From positions 742,735 to 806,734 of the forward strand of contig NZ_KK211100.1 in assembly GCF_000620305.1 (NCBI RefSeq): a DNA stretch of 64,000 nt. Direction: 5' to 3'. The notes beneath the pieces are model-generated. The model made no database searches and was not told the origin of the DNA. It was given only the letters and a program-made list of their open reading frames with translations. The number at the start of each line of letters is the position of its first letter. Positions within the stretch are counted from its first letter, which is position 1. A program made the position numbers and the translations under genes. Origin of the DNA: Desulfitibacter alkalitolerans DSM 16504. GTDB lineage: Bacteria; Bacillota; DSM-16504; Desulfitibacterales; Desulfitibacteraceae. Below are positions 54,650 to 62,201 of this stretch, in pieces.

Positions 54650-54690
54650 AAGAAAAAGGAAAGGGCTGCTATTAATAAACAACCCTTTAT
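54650..54690 (-). terminator. Terminator of the methylamine operon (after the BCCT gene)
   Basis: AAAGGGTTG pairs with CAGCCCTTT (one G-U pair, 11-base loop) on the minus strand, followed by CCTTTTTCTT. It separates the methyltransferase/BCCT unit from the aminotransferase unit. Confidence 0.85.
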
Positions 54691-54843
54691 CCAACGGCAA
54701 ATTACCACTCAAACTCCTATCCTTCATTTATGAAGTCTCGCTAAGTGCAGGCTATTGGCGTAAGCCTTGGATAATGATTTACTTGAATTAAGGCAGGAAA
54801 TCCATCTGAATTAAATAAATCTGTTTATAAAAGTCAAAACTAG

Positions 54844-56442
54844 TTAGATATCAATTTTGTTACCATCCATATTTACTTGCTGTTCTTGTACACCCTGTGT
54901 TTTACTATATTTAAATCCTCGCTTTACTGGTGCCAGGGCTGGTCCATGGTCTTCTTTCAACCACTTCATAAAAGAAATAATCATTATAATAAATATGGGT
55001 ATAAGTGGCACAGTCAATACAACAGAGGAAACTTGAACTGCACTTAGACTACCAACTGCTAATAATGCCATTGCAACCACGCCAATAATAAATGCCCATA
55101 GTAACCTGAACCAGGCAACTGGTTCCTCATCCCCTTCTAGGTTTTTAGTGGTTCCACTTGCCAGGGTATATGCTGCCGAATTGAATGTTGTGCCTGAAAA
55201 AACAAACCATATGACTAGAACCACCGGCAAGACAAGCCCCGCTAAGGGCAATGACTTAAAAACTGCTAGAATAGCTACAGGAGCACCGCTTTGCGATAAT
55301 AAAGAAGCTAAAGGTATAATGTTATTGATTTGTAAGTGCAAGCTGTATCCACCAAAAACGGCGAAGTATATCCAACATCCCAAGGTACCCCAGACTAGTT
55401 CTGCAACAACTAATTCTTTTATGGTACGTCCTTTTGATATTTTTGCTACGAACATACCCATTAAAGGAGCAAGAGCAAGCCACCATGCCCAGTAAAACAC
55501 AGTCCAGCCTTCCGGAAATCCGCCTTTTAATATGGGATCAGTCCATAAACTCATCATAAAAAAGTTATTAAGTAATAAACCCAAACTATTGGAAAAAAGA
55601 TCTAAAATAAAAATAGTTGGCCCCACAAGCAAAACATAACCCACAAATACTAAACAAATTATCACTGTAAAGTTAGCAAGCTTAGCTATACCCTTTTGGA
55701 GACCAAGCCACATACTAACCGCAATTATACCAGTCCAGATAATAATGACTATTATCTGCAGCAAGAAGGATGACTGTATATTAAACAGTTCTCCCATTAT
55801 AGTTGCAATCATTGGAACTCCAAGTCCAAGAACTGTAGCAACACCACCAACTATACCAAACATGGCCATTGTATCTATAACTTTACCTGCAATACCATTA
55901 GAGTGTTCACCAATTAAACCACTACAAGCTGTACTCATTCTTAGATTTGGCAGCTTCCTTACATACATGGCATAAGCTATAGGCAGCGTGGGAATGGCAT
56001 AGATGGCCCATGCTGAAAATCCCCAGTGAAACATACCATACATTGCTCCCCATTCTACTGCAACAGTAGAACCCGGTTCTATTCCAAAAGGCGGCCCTTG
56101 GTAATAGTAAATTGGCTCTATTATTGACCAGTATATTAATGATGCACCAATTCCACTACAAAAGAGCATTGATACCCAAGTAAAATAATTAAATTCGGGT
56201 TCATCATCGGGTTCACCCAGCTTAACGTTGCCATACCGCCCAAAGGCCAACCATAACAGGAAGAAAAATATCCCTATAGTGTAGGCTAAAAACAACCAAC
56301 CTAATTTACTAGTGGTAAAACCCAGGACAGCATTTAATATCTGACCACCTTTTTCTGGATTAATACTTATGGGTATAGCCACCGCCAGTAAAAATATTAA
56401 GATAGGCCAAAACATTTGGTGATCCATCTGAAATTTTTTCAT
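54844..56442 (-). CDS. BCCT-family betaine/carnitine/choline-type transporter
   Basis: 532 residues, 12 membrane helices, from ATG 56442 (GAGAGGAGTG upstream; the longer frame overlaps the preceding gene). BCCT signature: WAWWLALAPLMGMFVAKI, with MFHWGFSAWAIYAIPTLPIA and FSGTTFNSAAYTLASGTTKN. It imports quaternary ammonium compounds with sodium or by exchange. It directly follows a non-Pyl MttB paralogue, and both fit uptake and demethylation of glycine betaine or a similar compound. It is the last gene before the terminator. Confidence 0.92.
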   Translation of the reverse strand: MKKFQMDHQMFWPILIFLLAVAIPISINPEKGGQILNAVLGFTTSKLGWLFLAYTIGIFFFLLWLAFGRYGNVKLGEPDDEPEFNYFTWVSMLFCSGIGASLIYWSIIEPIYYYQGPPFGIEPGSTVAVEWGAMYGMFHWGFSAWAIYAIPTLPIAYAMYVRKLPNLRMSTACSGLIGEHSNGIAGKVIDTMAMFGIVGGVATVLGLGVPMIATIMGELFNIQSSFLLQIIVIIIWTGIIAVSMWLGLQKGIAKLANFTVIICLVFVGYVLLVGPTIFILDLFSNSLGLLLNNFFMMSLWTDPILKGGFPEGWTVFYWAWWLALAPLMGMFVAKISKGRTIKELVVAELVWGTLGCWIYFAVFGGYSLHLQINNIIPLASLLSQSGAPVAILAVFKSLPLAGLVLPVVLVIWFVFSGTTFNSAAYTLASGTTKNLEGDEEPVAWFRLLWAFIIGVVAMALLAVGSLSAVQVSSVVLTVPLIPIFIIMIISFMKWLKEDHGPALAPVKRGFKYSKTQGVQEQQVNMDGNKIDI

Positions 56443-56473
56443 GGTTTCACTCCTCTCTTTTTTTTGTATTTTG

Positions 56474-57913
56474 TTAAACAACTTTCTTTTTTGCCAGAGC
56501 AGCCTTTTTTGCACTAGACATAATTCTTTCAATTTCTTCATTCATATGTTTATCAAGTATAGGTTCCTTTTCTGATTGTAAAATTGATATAACTTTTTCC
56601 TTTGCCTTGGTTTCTGCAGTATCTTTGTTTTTCTGCCATATTTCATAACTTGCACGATTACTAATTGTGGGCTCCCACAATTCCCCCTTCCTTAAGTATT
56701 TAATCGTGTGTTCATGCTCTAAAAAGCATATATCTTTTTCTACTATTTCTCGTACAATTTCTACTGCTAATGTATCATCATTCACTTCAGTACCTTTTAT
56801 TGTTCTTTGAAGCATTGAAGTCAATTCATCATCCATGACCAATTGTACATAACTTGATATCATTGCATTATCTAACGATCCAGCCGCCGCCAAAACATCT
56901 GCCCCCATTAGTGCACCTAAAAGCCCGTTATAACATCTTTCATATCCGCTTTGATAGTCAGTTACCTTTGCTGCAGATGAAAATCCCGTGACCGAAACTG
57001 GAACGTTGTAATAGTTCGCTAAAGAAGCAGAGCAGGCTCCAGCTATACCTAATTCAGGGGCGGACCATAAACCAACACCAGTTTTCATATCCATGAATGT
57101 AACACGTGGTGACATAATCATTGGTATACCCGGGTTAGCCATCTGACCGGCTACCATTCCAGCAACAACCTCAGCGTTTTGCTGTACAACAGAGCCTACT
57201 AATGTCATAGGTCCTGTTGCTCCCATCATGTTACAAGGAATTATGCCAATTGGTATTCCCATTTCAGCCAATTTAATAATTCCTTCACCCTGCTCCTTTG
57301 GAAATTCTAGAGGACTTATAGGGGAAATTTCTAAATACAAGGTTGGGTTCTGCTTAATTTCTTCACGATCGCCAAACACAACTTCTAAAACCCGTACAAT
57401 AGCATCTAAATCCTCAGCTGATTCAATAGGTAGCCTTAAAGGTTTTTTAGTATTTCTTAACATGTTGACTATTTCTGAAAGCATGTAAATATCTGGATCT
57501 ATATCCTTTGGCAATCCACAACAAACAATATTGATGTTAGGCAGGGAATCTGCTAGCCTGGACATATCCGCCAGATCCTGCATCAGGTAGTTTCTTATGT
57601 TGCTTGTGTGGACATCTAAAATATAAGGTGTTCCACTACAAGTCTGAGAGTAAGCACTTTTACTACCAATCTCCAAGACTGTTTCCTTGTCTCTACTAAA
57701 CAAACTGAATTTACTGGGTACCAGCTTTAAGTACTTTTCTACTATATCAGGCGGAAATGCTACCCTGCCATTTTTAAGTTTACAACCATTTTCGAGTAAA
57801 ACCGACCTAAACTGACTGTCTGGTGCATCAATACCTAATTCTTCTAACAATCGCAGGGTTGCTTCATGCATCTTTTTGACTTGATTTTCGTGTAAATATT
57901 CTAGAAATTTCAC
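56474..57913 (-). CDS. MttB-superfamily methyltransferase lacking pyrrolysine
   Basis: 479 residues from GTG 57913 (GGGGGAG 7 bases upstream): PHENQ-type N-terminus, YSQTCSGTPYILDVHT, LYLEISPISPLEFPKEQGEG, GATGPMTLVGSVVQQNAEVV and YQSGYERCYNGLLGALMGAD. Where MttB has pyrrolysine before A-D-S-K-x-x-D-A-Q-S-G-Y-E, this protein reads TGFSSAAKVTDYQSGYERC, a Ser, with no TAG. Such paralogues include MtgB (glycine betaine methyltransferase). The BCCT transporter gene follows 31 bases later. The likely substrate is a quaternary amine, and the methyl acceptor is probably the shared MttC. Confidence 0.88.
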   Translation of the reverse strand: MKFLEYLHENQVKKMHEATLRLLEELGIDAPDSQFRSVLLENGCKLKNGRVAFPPDIVEKYLKLVPSKFSLFSRDKETVLEIGSKSAYSQTCSGTPYILDVHTSNIRNYLMQDLADMSRLADSLPNINIVCCGLPKDIDPDIYMLSEIVNMLRNTKKPLRLPIESAEDLDAIVRVLEVVFGDREEIKQNPTLYLEISPISPLEFPKEQGEGIIKLAEMGIPIGIIPCNMMGATGPMTLVGSVVQQNAEVVAGMVAGQMANPGIPMIMSPRVTFMDMKTGVGLWSAPELGIAGACSASLANYYNVPVSVTGFSSAAKVTDYQSGYERCYNGLLGALMGADVLAAAGSLDNAMISSYVQLVMDDELTSMLQRTIKGTEVNDDTLAVEIVREIVEKDICFLEHEHTIKYLRKGELWEPTISNRASYEIWQKNKDTAETKAKEKVISILQSEKEPILDKHMNEEIERIMSSAKKAALAKKKVV

Positions 57914-57949
57914 AATATTTCTCCCCCTGTCATTTTTAATAAAGCCCGT

Positions 57950-59422
57950 TTACTTTTTTCTAAAATCTTCTTCAGCACTCTCGACAATACTACGCATTCC
58001 AGATATAACATTCGCTGGTAAAGCCTCTGGCTTATGATTTTGCAAGATGTGAATAGCCAAGTCATTAGCCTTAGTTGCAACATCCTTTCCTCCTTCGGAA
58101 AGCCAGTTATCTCTCATTTTCCTATCGAATAGCTTTGATTGAGATTGCTCACTTTTCATCCGTTCAATGGTGTGCTGCTGCATTAAGAAGTCACCGCCGG
58201 CACCTACCTGCTTAATGACATCTACTGCTAGCGTATCATCATTGACCATAATCCCCTGAAGAACCTTCTTAATCATTTTTGCTATTTCATTATCTATTAC
58301 CAATTGAGCATAGCTAAAGGTCATTCCTAATTCAAGCATTCCTAAACCATATATTAAATTGGCTCCTGCCAAAGCGGGGAGAATGCCAGTGATAGTCTTC
58401 TCGTAACCAGATTGGGCATCAACAACCTTGCTATCAGCCTATCCTCCAGCTACAAAGCTAGGCAGAAGATAGTATTGTGCCAGTTTAGCAACTCCTGCAT
58501 TTATCATACCTAACTCGGGAGCTCCCACTGGGGCTGTAGCATGCCTAAGATCCATTATGGTAGATGAACTGCCATATATTGCCGGTGCACCCTTGGAGGT
58601 CATTTGATGCAGAATCAAACCTCCTAGAACCTCAACGTTATGTGCAGCAAGTGTTCCGGCTAAGGTAATAGGAGAGGAAGCACCTGCCATTGCCATGGAT
58701 AATATATTCATGGGCACCCCTGTTCTGGCTGCATAAATAATCACCTCACAGCAATGATTACAAAGCTGCAAAGGGCTGCTTGGGCAGGCAATAAAACTTA
58801 TCAATGGTCTGTCCTTTAATTTGTCTTTGCCACCAGCAACAAGGGCAACCATTTCTAATAACTTTTCGGCTAACCTTGCATTTCCGGGACCCATAAAGCA
58901 TGGTTTTGTAGTATTAGGTAAAAAAGCCTCCGCTTCATGCAATACCCCTACTTCAGCATATGCATCTCTTGCATCCACAGCCCTTTCATAGACATCTATA
59001 CCATCTAAAGCGTCAGCTAATAAAGCGGAATTTGCCACATCCTTTTTGGTTGAAGGTCTGTATTCTCCGGTGTAAGGGTCAATTACCATTAATCCCTCAC
59101 CAAAATTAGTAAAATGTACTCTTTTGCCTTCAAGTACAACATCGTTTTTGGGGTTTCTTCCAGCTAATAGTATTTTACTTGGGGCAGATCTAATGGCATC
59201 TTCTACTATATAGGGTGAAAATTTCACAGCCTTAGTATTTTTATCAACAATTGCACCACCACCATCAAAAATCTCTAAAGCTTCTTCAGACTCGACTTTA
59301 ATTCCGGTATGCTGTAGAATCTCTAAACTAGCTAAATGAATTTCATACAATTCATCATTCGTAAGTCCACTTAAGCCAAAACCAGAGAAACCTTCCATTC
59401 CAGCTCTTAAGTTGCGTTTCAA
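57950..59422 (-). CDS. mttB: Trimethylamine methyltransferase MttB, in-frame TAG = pyrrolysine
   Basis: 490 residues when the in-frame TAG (58439-58441) is read through: SFVAGG-Pyl-ADSKVVDAQSGYEKT. Both halves are clean (N-terminal half to YYLLPSFVAGG; C-terminal half ITGILPALAGANLIYGLG, then AQLVIDNEIAKMI and CDS end VESAEEDFRKK). The Pyl position matches MttB of methanogens (residue 334 there; 328 here from TTG 59422, where AGGGGGG lies 6 bases upstream). The enzyme moves a methyl group from trimethylamine to the corrinoid protein MttC. It lies 36 bases before the non-Pyl paralogue. The other reading, two truncated ORFs, is unlikely given the exact position. Confidence 0.93.
58439..58441 (-). 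other. In-frame TAG read as pyrrolysine in mttB
   Basis: TAG between GGA and GCT in the conserved GG-Pyl-ADSK motif of MttB. Confidence 0.9.
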
Positions 59423-59585
59423 AACTATCCCCCCTACCAATTGGAATTATGGATCTAAAGCTTATACTAAGACCCAAGTTCATAATTTTTTCTTTGTTTT
59501 AAATTTTCTAAATTTTTTTGGTTGTTTTCCATTAATTTCTACTCAAAAAAATTCAAATAATCAATGGTTGGCAGCAGTAGTATTT

Positions 59586-59753
59586 CTAAACTCCTATTTT
59601 GTTGTTTCCATGAGTTCCGCAGTTGATAACAACATTATGGGCACCAGCTTTAACCTGTTCTAAAGCAATTCTTTTTATTTACTCCTCATCTTAATTTTCA
59701 ACTGATCTAATTGCTTTACGACTGGTATTAATCAATTCCCCTGTAATTAGCAT
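59586..59753 (-). pseudogene. Decayed methyl-tetrahydrofolate:corrinoid methyltransferase (MtgA/MtvA-like)
   Basis: ATG 59753 (AGGGAG upstream) begins MLITGELINTSRKAIRSVEN, then stops (TAA), D-E-E, a second TAA, and the frame resumes IKRIALEQVKAGAHNVVINC, GTH. That is the start of pterin-binding methyltransferases (pattern MLIIGE-x-INTSRKAI, then QVEAGADYIDVNCGT). The gene is truncated after about 55 codons. Such enzymes pass the methyl group from the corrinoid protein to tetrahydrofolate. Its loss between mttC and mttB implies that a functional copy is elsewhere or that the pathway uses another acceptor. The stops are TAA, so Pyl decoding cannot rescue it. Confidence 0.75.
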
Positions 59754-59818
59754 TATTTTCTCCCTGTAAGAATATTGCTTTATAATATTTTCTTAAGTGA
59801 ATGCAATCTGCTTGATTT
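59754..59818. other. Short gap between mttC and the remnant
   Basis: The space holds no further gene. Together with the rest of 59423-59818 it is AT-rich. Confidence 0.3.
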
Positions 59819-60472
59819 TTACTCTAGTTTCAACAGCTCCAAAGCCTTTTTTACTGCATCAGCAGCATCTTCTCCAAAAGCATCCGCACCGATTCTATCA
59901 GCCCAGCGCTGAGTGGCAGGGGCTCCCCCAACTAAAGTTTTAAATCTTTCACGGACATTGTGTTTCTTTAATTCATCCTCCAGTTTCTTTTGTTCCATTA
60001 AAGTGGTAGTCAAAAGTGCGGATGTTCCTATTAAATCCGCTTTATAACTTAGAGCCTTTTCAATAATCTTAGATACTGGAACATCTCTCCCTAAATCAAT
60101 AACCTCAATGCCTTGGGTCTTAATTAGTGAGATTACAATACCCTTACCAATATCATGGACATCTCCCTCAACAGTTGCCATAATCATAAGTCCCTTTTTT
60201 CTACTTTCACTACCTTTCGTTCTAACAGCCTCATCACATAATTCTGTGACTTTTTTCATCACCTCAGCAGACAGCATAAGTTCTGGAAGAAAAACTTGGC
60301 CCCGCCCAAAGAGGTCACCAACTTTTCGTATGCCTACACTAAAACCTTCTGTAAGTAATTCTATGGGATCCAAGCCTTCATTCAAACCCTTTTTAGCAAT
60401 TTCAATAGCAGCATTCTCATCGAACTTAAATATACTTTCAATTGCTTCATCTATTATTGTACTTTTACCCAT
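59819..60472 (-). CDS. mttC: Methylamine corrinoid protein (MttC/MtbC type)
   Basis: 217 residues from ATG 60472 (GGGGGG 7 bases upstream; the ATG at 60487 is a longer alternative). N-terminal four-helix domain (IIDEAIESIFKFDENAAIEI, then EGFSVGIRKVGDLFGRGQVF) and C-terminal cobalamin-binding domain with the DxHxxG motif in VEGDVHDIGKGI and SALLTTTLMEQKKLEDEL and VGGAPATQRWADRIGADAF. It carries the methyl-Co(III) group between MttB/MtbB and the acceptor methyltransferase. It is the second gene of the operon, shared by at least two methyltransferases. Confidence 0.92.
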   Translation of the reverse strand: MGKSTIIDEAIESIFKFDENAAIEIAKKGLNEGLDPIELLTEGFSVGIRKVGDLFGRGQVFLPELMLSAEVMKKVTELCDEAVRTKGSESRKKGLMIMATVEGDVHDIGKGIVISLIKTQGIEVIDLGRDVPVSKIIEKALSYKADLIGTSALLTTTLMEQKKLEDELKKHNVRERFKTLVGGAPATQRWADRIGADAFGEDAADAVKKALELLKLE

Positions 60473-60487
60473 ATAATCGCCCCCCAT

Positions 60488-61876
60488 CTAGATCCCTGCT
60501 TCTTTCTTAAATTTTTCAACACTACTTATGGATATTCCTAGTATATCAGCAATGCGGAACTTAGTTTGTATTCCTATCCCAGCATTAGGACGGCTTTGAG
60601 TGGTTCCTATGTTCAAGTCTTCACGACAATCTTTCATGACTGCACAGTCAGCGAGATCCTCCACGCCAACCTTTAATTTTTCTGCCACGAAAACTTTTGC
60701 CTCGTTAATTTTCATGCCTGCCAACTGCATTCGGAAAACTAGATCTCCAGCTGTCCGAATACCACCCATACCAGCAGTGGCTTCATGAGTAACAGCCATC
60801 CCGAAAGTATCTCCTGCCCCTACCTACAAACCGTCTATTTTGCTTATTTCAATCAGTGCTTTGTCAACTCTGGAAACGGCATCAGCTGAAGGTATTAGGG
60901 ACAAAGGTATTCCCCCAACACCCATTCCTACATTTGCATGTACGGGCACTTTGGAAACCTTTACTGTTTCTTTAGCAAATGTACAAACTCGTGCTAAGTT
61001 CCAGGCTAGTGACTTGGAGCTATTGGTGTTAATTGCAATGCCAAATATGGATGCTCCAGATTTTTCAGCCATTTTTACCTGTTCGTGGGGATATAAACCT
61101 GCTATTCTTTGTCCATCAAACTCCAACTGCCCATGCATGCCCATATTAAACTCTCCAGCCATACCTATTTCAAAGCCTACATGCGGATATTTTACTTTTA
61201 ATAATCTTACGGCTTCCAAGCTCGCTTTGACATCTGCATCACCAGAGGCACCAACTGTATCTAAATTAATGCCATCAGCTCCGCTTTCAATCATATTAGA
61301 GGCTACAAAAACAATATCTCGAATTGCATGTTGTATTGCTTCATTTTGAGCGTCCCTGGCCTCGTCTATCTTACCTGCAGGTAGTAATTCAGACCAATTG
61401 CCAACCGGGCCATCGGGTATTGTATAAAGGCCTAAATTAGGCATTGCACCATAAAGTACAGGAAGAGTAGTCATTAATTGCACCTGCTCCATGGATTGTT
61501 TTTCTTCACTAACTATAGACTTAACCGGCTTGTAGCTATAATCCACATGGCAGAGTTCTATACTATCAGATGCCAATGCCCTTTCTTGAGTTAATATGGC
61601 CTGTAGCCTATCCATAGGAATACCATTTCTGACAGGCAGTTTTAGCGTGCCAGCATCAAAGGATACTACAACTTCATTCCCTGGCTCCACAGATACAATT
61701 TTTTGTGGGCTAATAATAATATCATAGAGATAGTCCATTTCATCTTGAGTTAATGGAGGGATATTGCCCCTCTCAGCTGCATCATGCACACCACTTTCTA
61801 TATCTGACTTAATTTGGCTTTCACTCATGTAGCCAGCATAATTGTCACCATAACGTGTCAAATATTTTTTCACCAC
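60488..61876 (-). CDS. mtbB: Dimethylamine methyltransferase MtbB, in-frame TAG = pyrrolysine
   Basis: 462 residues (461 from GTG 61873) when TAG 60824-60826 is read through: ALIEISKIDGL-Pyl-VGAGDTFGMAV. First half: LTRYGDNYAGYMSESQIKSD, SFDAGTLKLPVRNGIPM, GADGINLDTVGASGDADVKA, FEIGMAGEFNMGMHGQLE and VHANVGMGVGGIPLS. Second half: THEATAGMGGIRTAGDLVFR, then DCREDLNIGTTQSR. The Pyl position (351) and flanking VGAGDTFGMAVTHEA match MtbB of methanogens (Pyl356). It transfers methyl from dimethylamine to a corrinoid protein. It is the first gene after the sigma-54 promoter and ends in TAG, in frame with the next ATG. Confidence 0.93.
60824..60826 (-). other. In-frame TAG read as pyrrolysine in mtbB
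   Basis: TAG between TTG and GTA, in the conserved DGL-Pyl-VGAGDTFGM motif of MtbB. Confidence 0.9.
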
Positions 61877-62029
61877 CGTACCTCCCTCGAAGATTAATTG
61901 CCAATATATAATGCATTTTGGGGTCCGTATTTAGAATATTTGTATCTTTCCTTCCATATTAGGCCTATGTATGTGCAATCCCCCTTTAGCTTCTTGATTT
62001 CCACGCACAAGTTCATTATCTTTCTTTAC

Positions 62030-62045
62030 AGCAAAATCTATGCCA
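62030..62045 (-). promoter_or_regulatory. Sigma-54 promoter of the mtbB operon
   Basis: TGGCAT-N5-TTGCT on the minus strand, with GG and GC exactly 10 bases apart, about 150 bases before mtbB. This matches the -24/-12 consensus. The adjacent activator gene has the GAFTGA sigma-54 contact loop. Confidence 0.88.
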
Positions 62046-62084
62046 TTCTTGTCTTTTAATGAATTTTATGAATAATTAATGATA

Positions 62085-62123
62085 CAAAAAAGAAGAGTAA
62101 TGAAATTTTTCATTGCTCTTCTT
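62085..62123 (-). terminator. Terminator of the activator gene
   Basis: AAGAAGAGCAATGAAA pairs with TTTCATTACTCTTCTT (one G-U pair, 2-base loop), followed on the minus strand by TTTTTTG. Confidence 0.85.
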
Positions 62124-62158
62124 TTGCTAAATTCAAAACCGCAAGCTCAACTACATCT

Positions 62159-62201
62159 ATCGGCAATGAATATAATCATTGCCGATGAAAATAATCATTG
62201 C
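62159..62201. promoter_or_regulatory. Palindrome and direct repeat, candidate activator binding site (UAS)
   Basis: ATCGGCAATGA-N6-TCATTGCCGAT (62159-62186) is a perfect 11-bp inverted repeat about 115 bases upstream of the sigma-54 promoter, a usual distance for an enhancer site. A second copy of ATAATCATTGC follows 19 bases on (62191-62201, two helical turns), overlapping the activator's stop codon. Confidence 0.65.

Noticed and set aside
56474-57913. A Pyl codon in the second mttB-like gene
   Set aside because: There is no TAG. The Pyl position is Ser, as in betaine-type paralogues.
57950-58372. A separate 140-residue gene downstream of a truncated MttB
   Set aside because: It is the C-terminal half of MttB, joined through the pyrrolysine codon; no ribosome site precedes its first ATG.
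60488-60799. A separate 103-residue gene between mttC and MtbB
   Set aside because: It is the C-terminal part of MtbB after the UAG; its first Met is inside the conserved motif.
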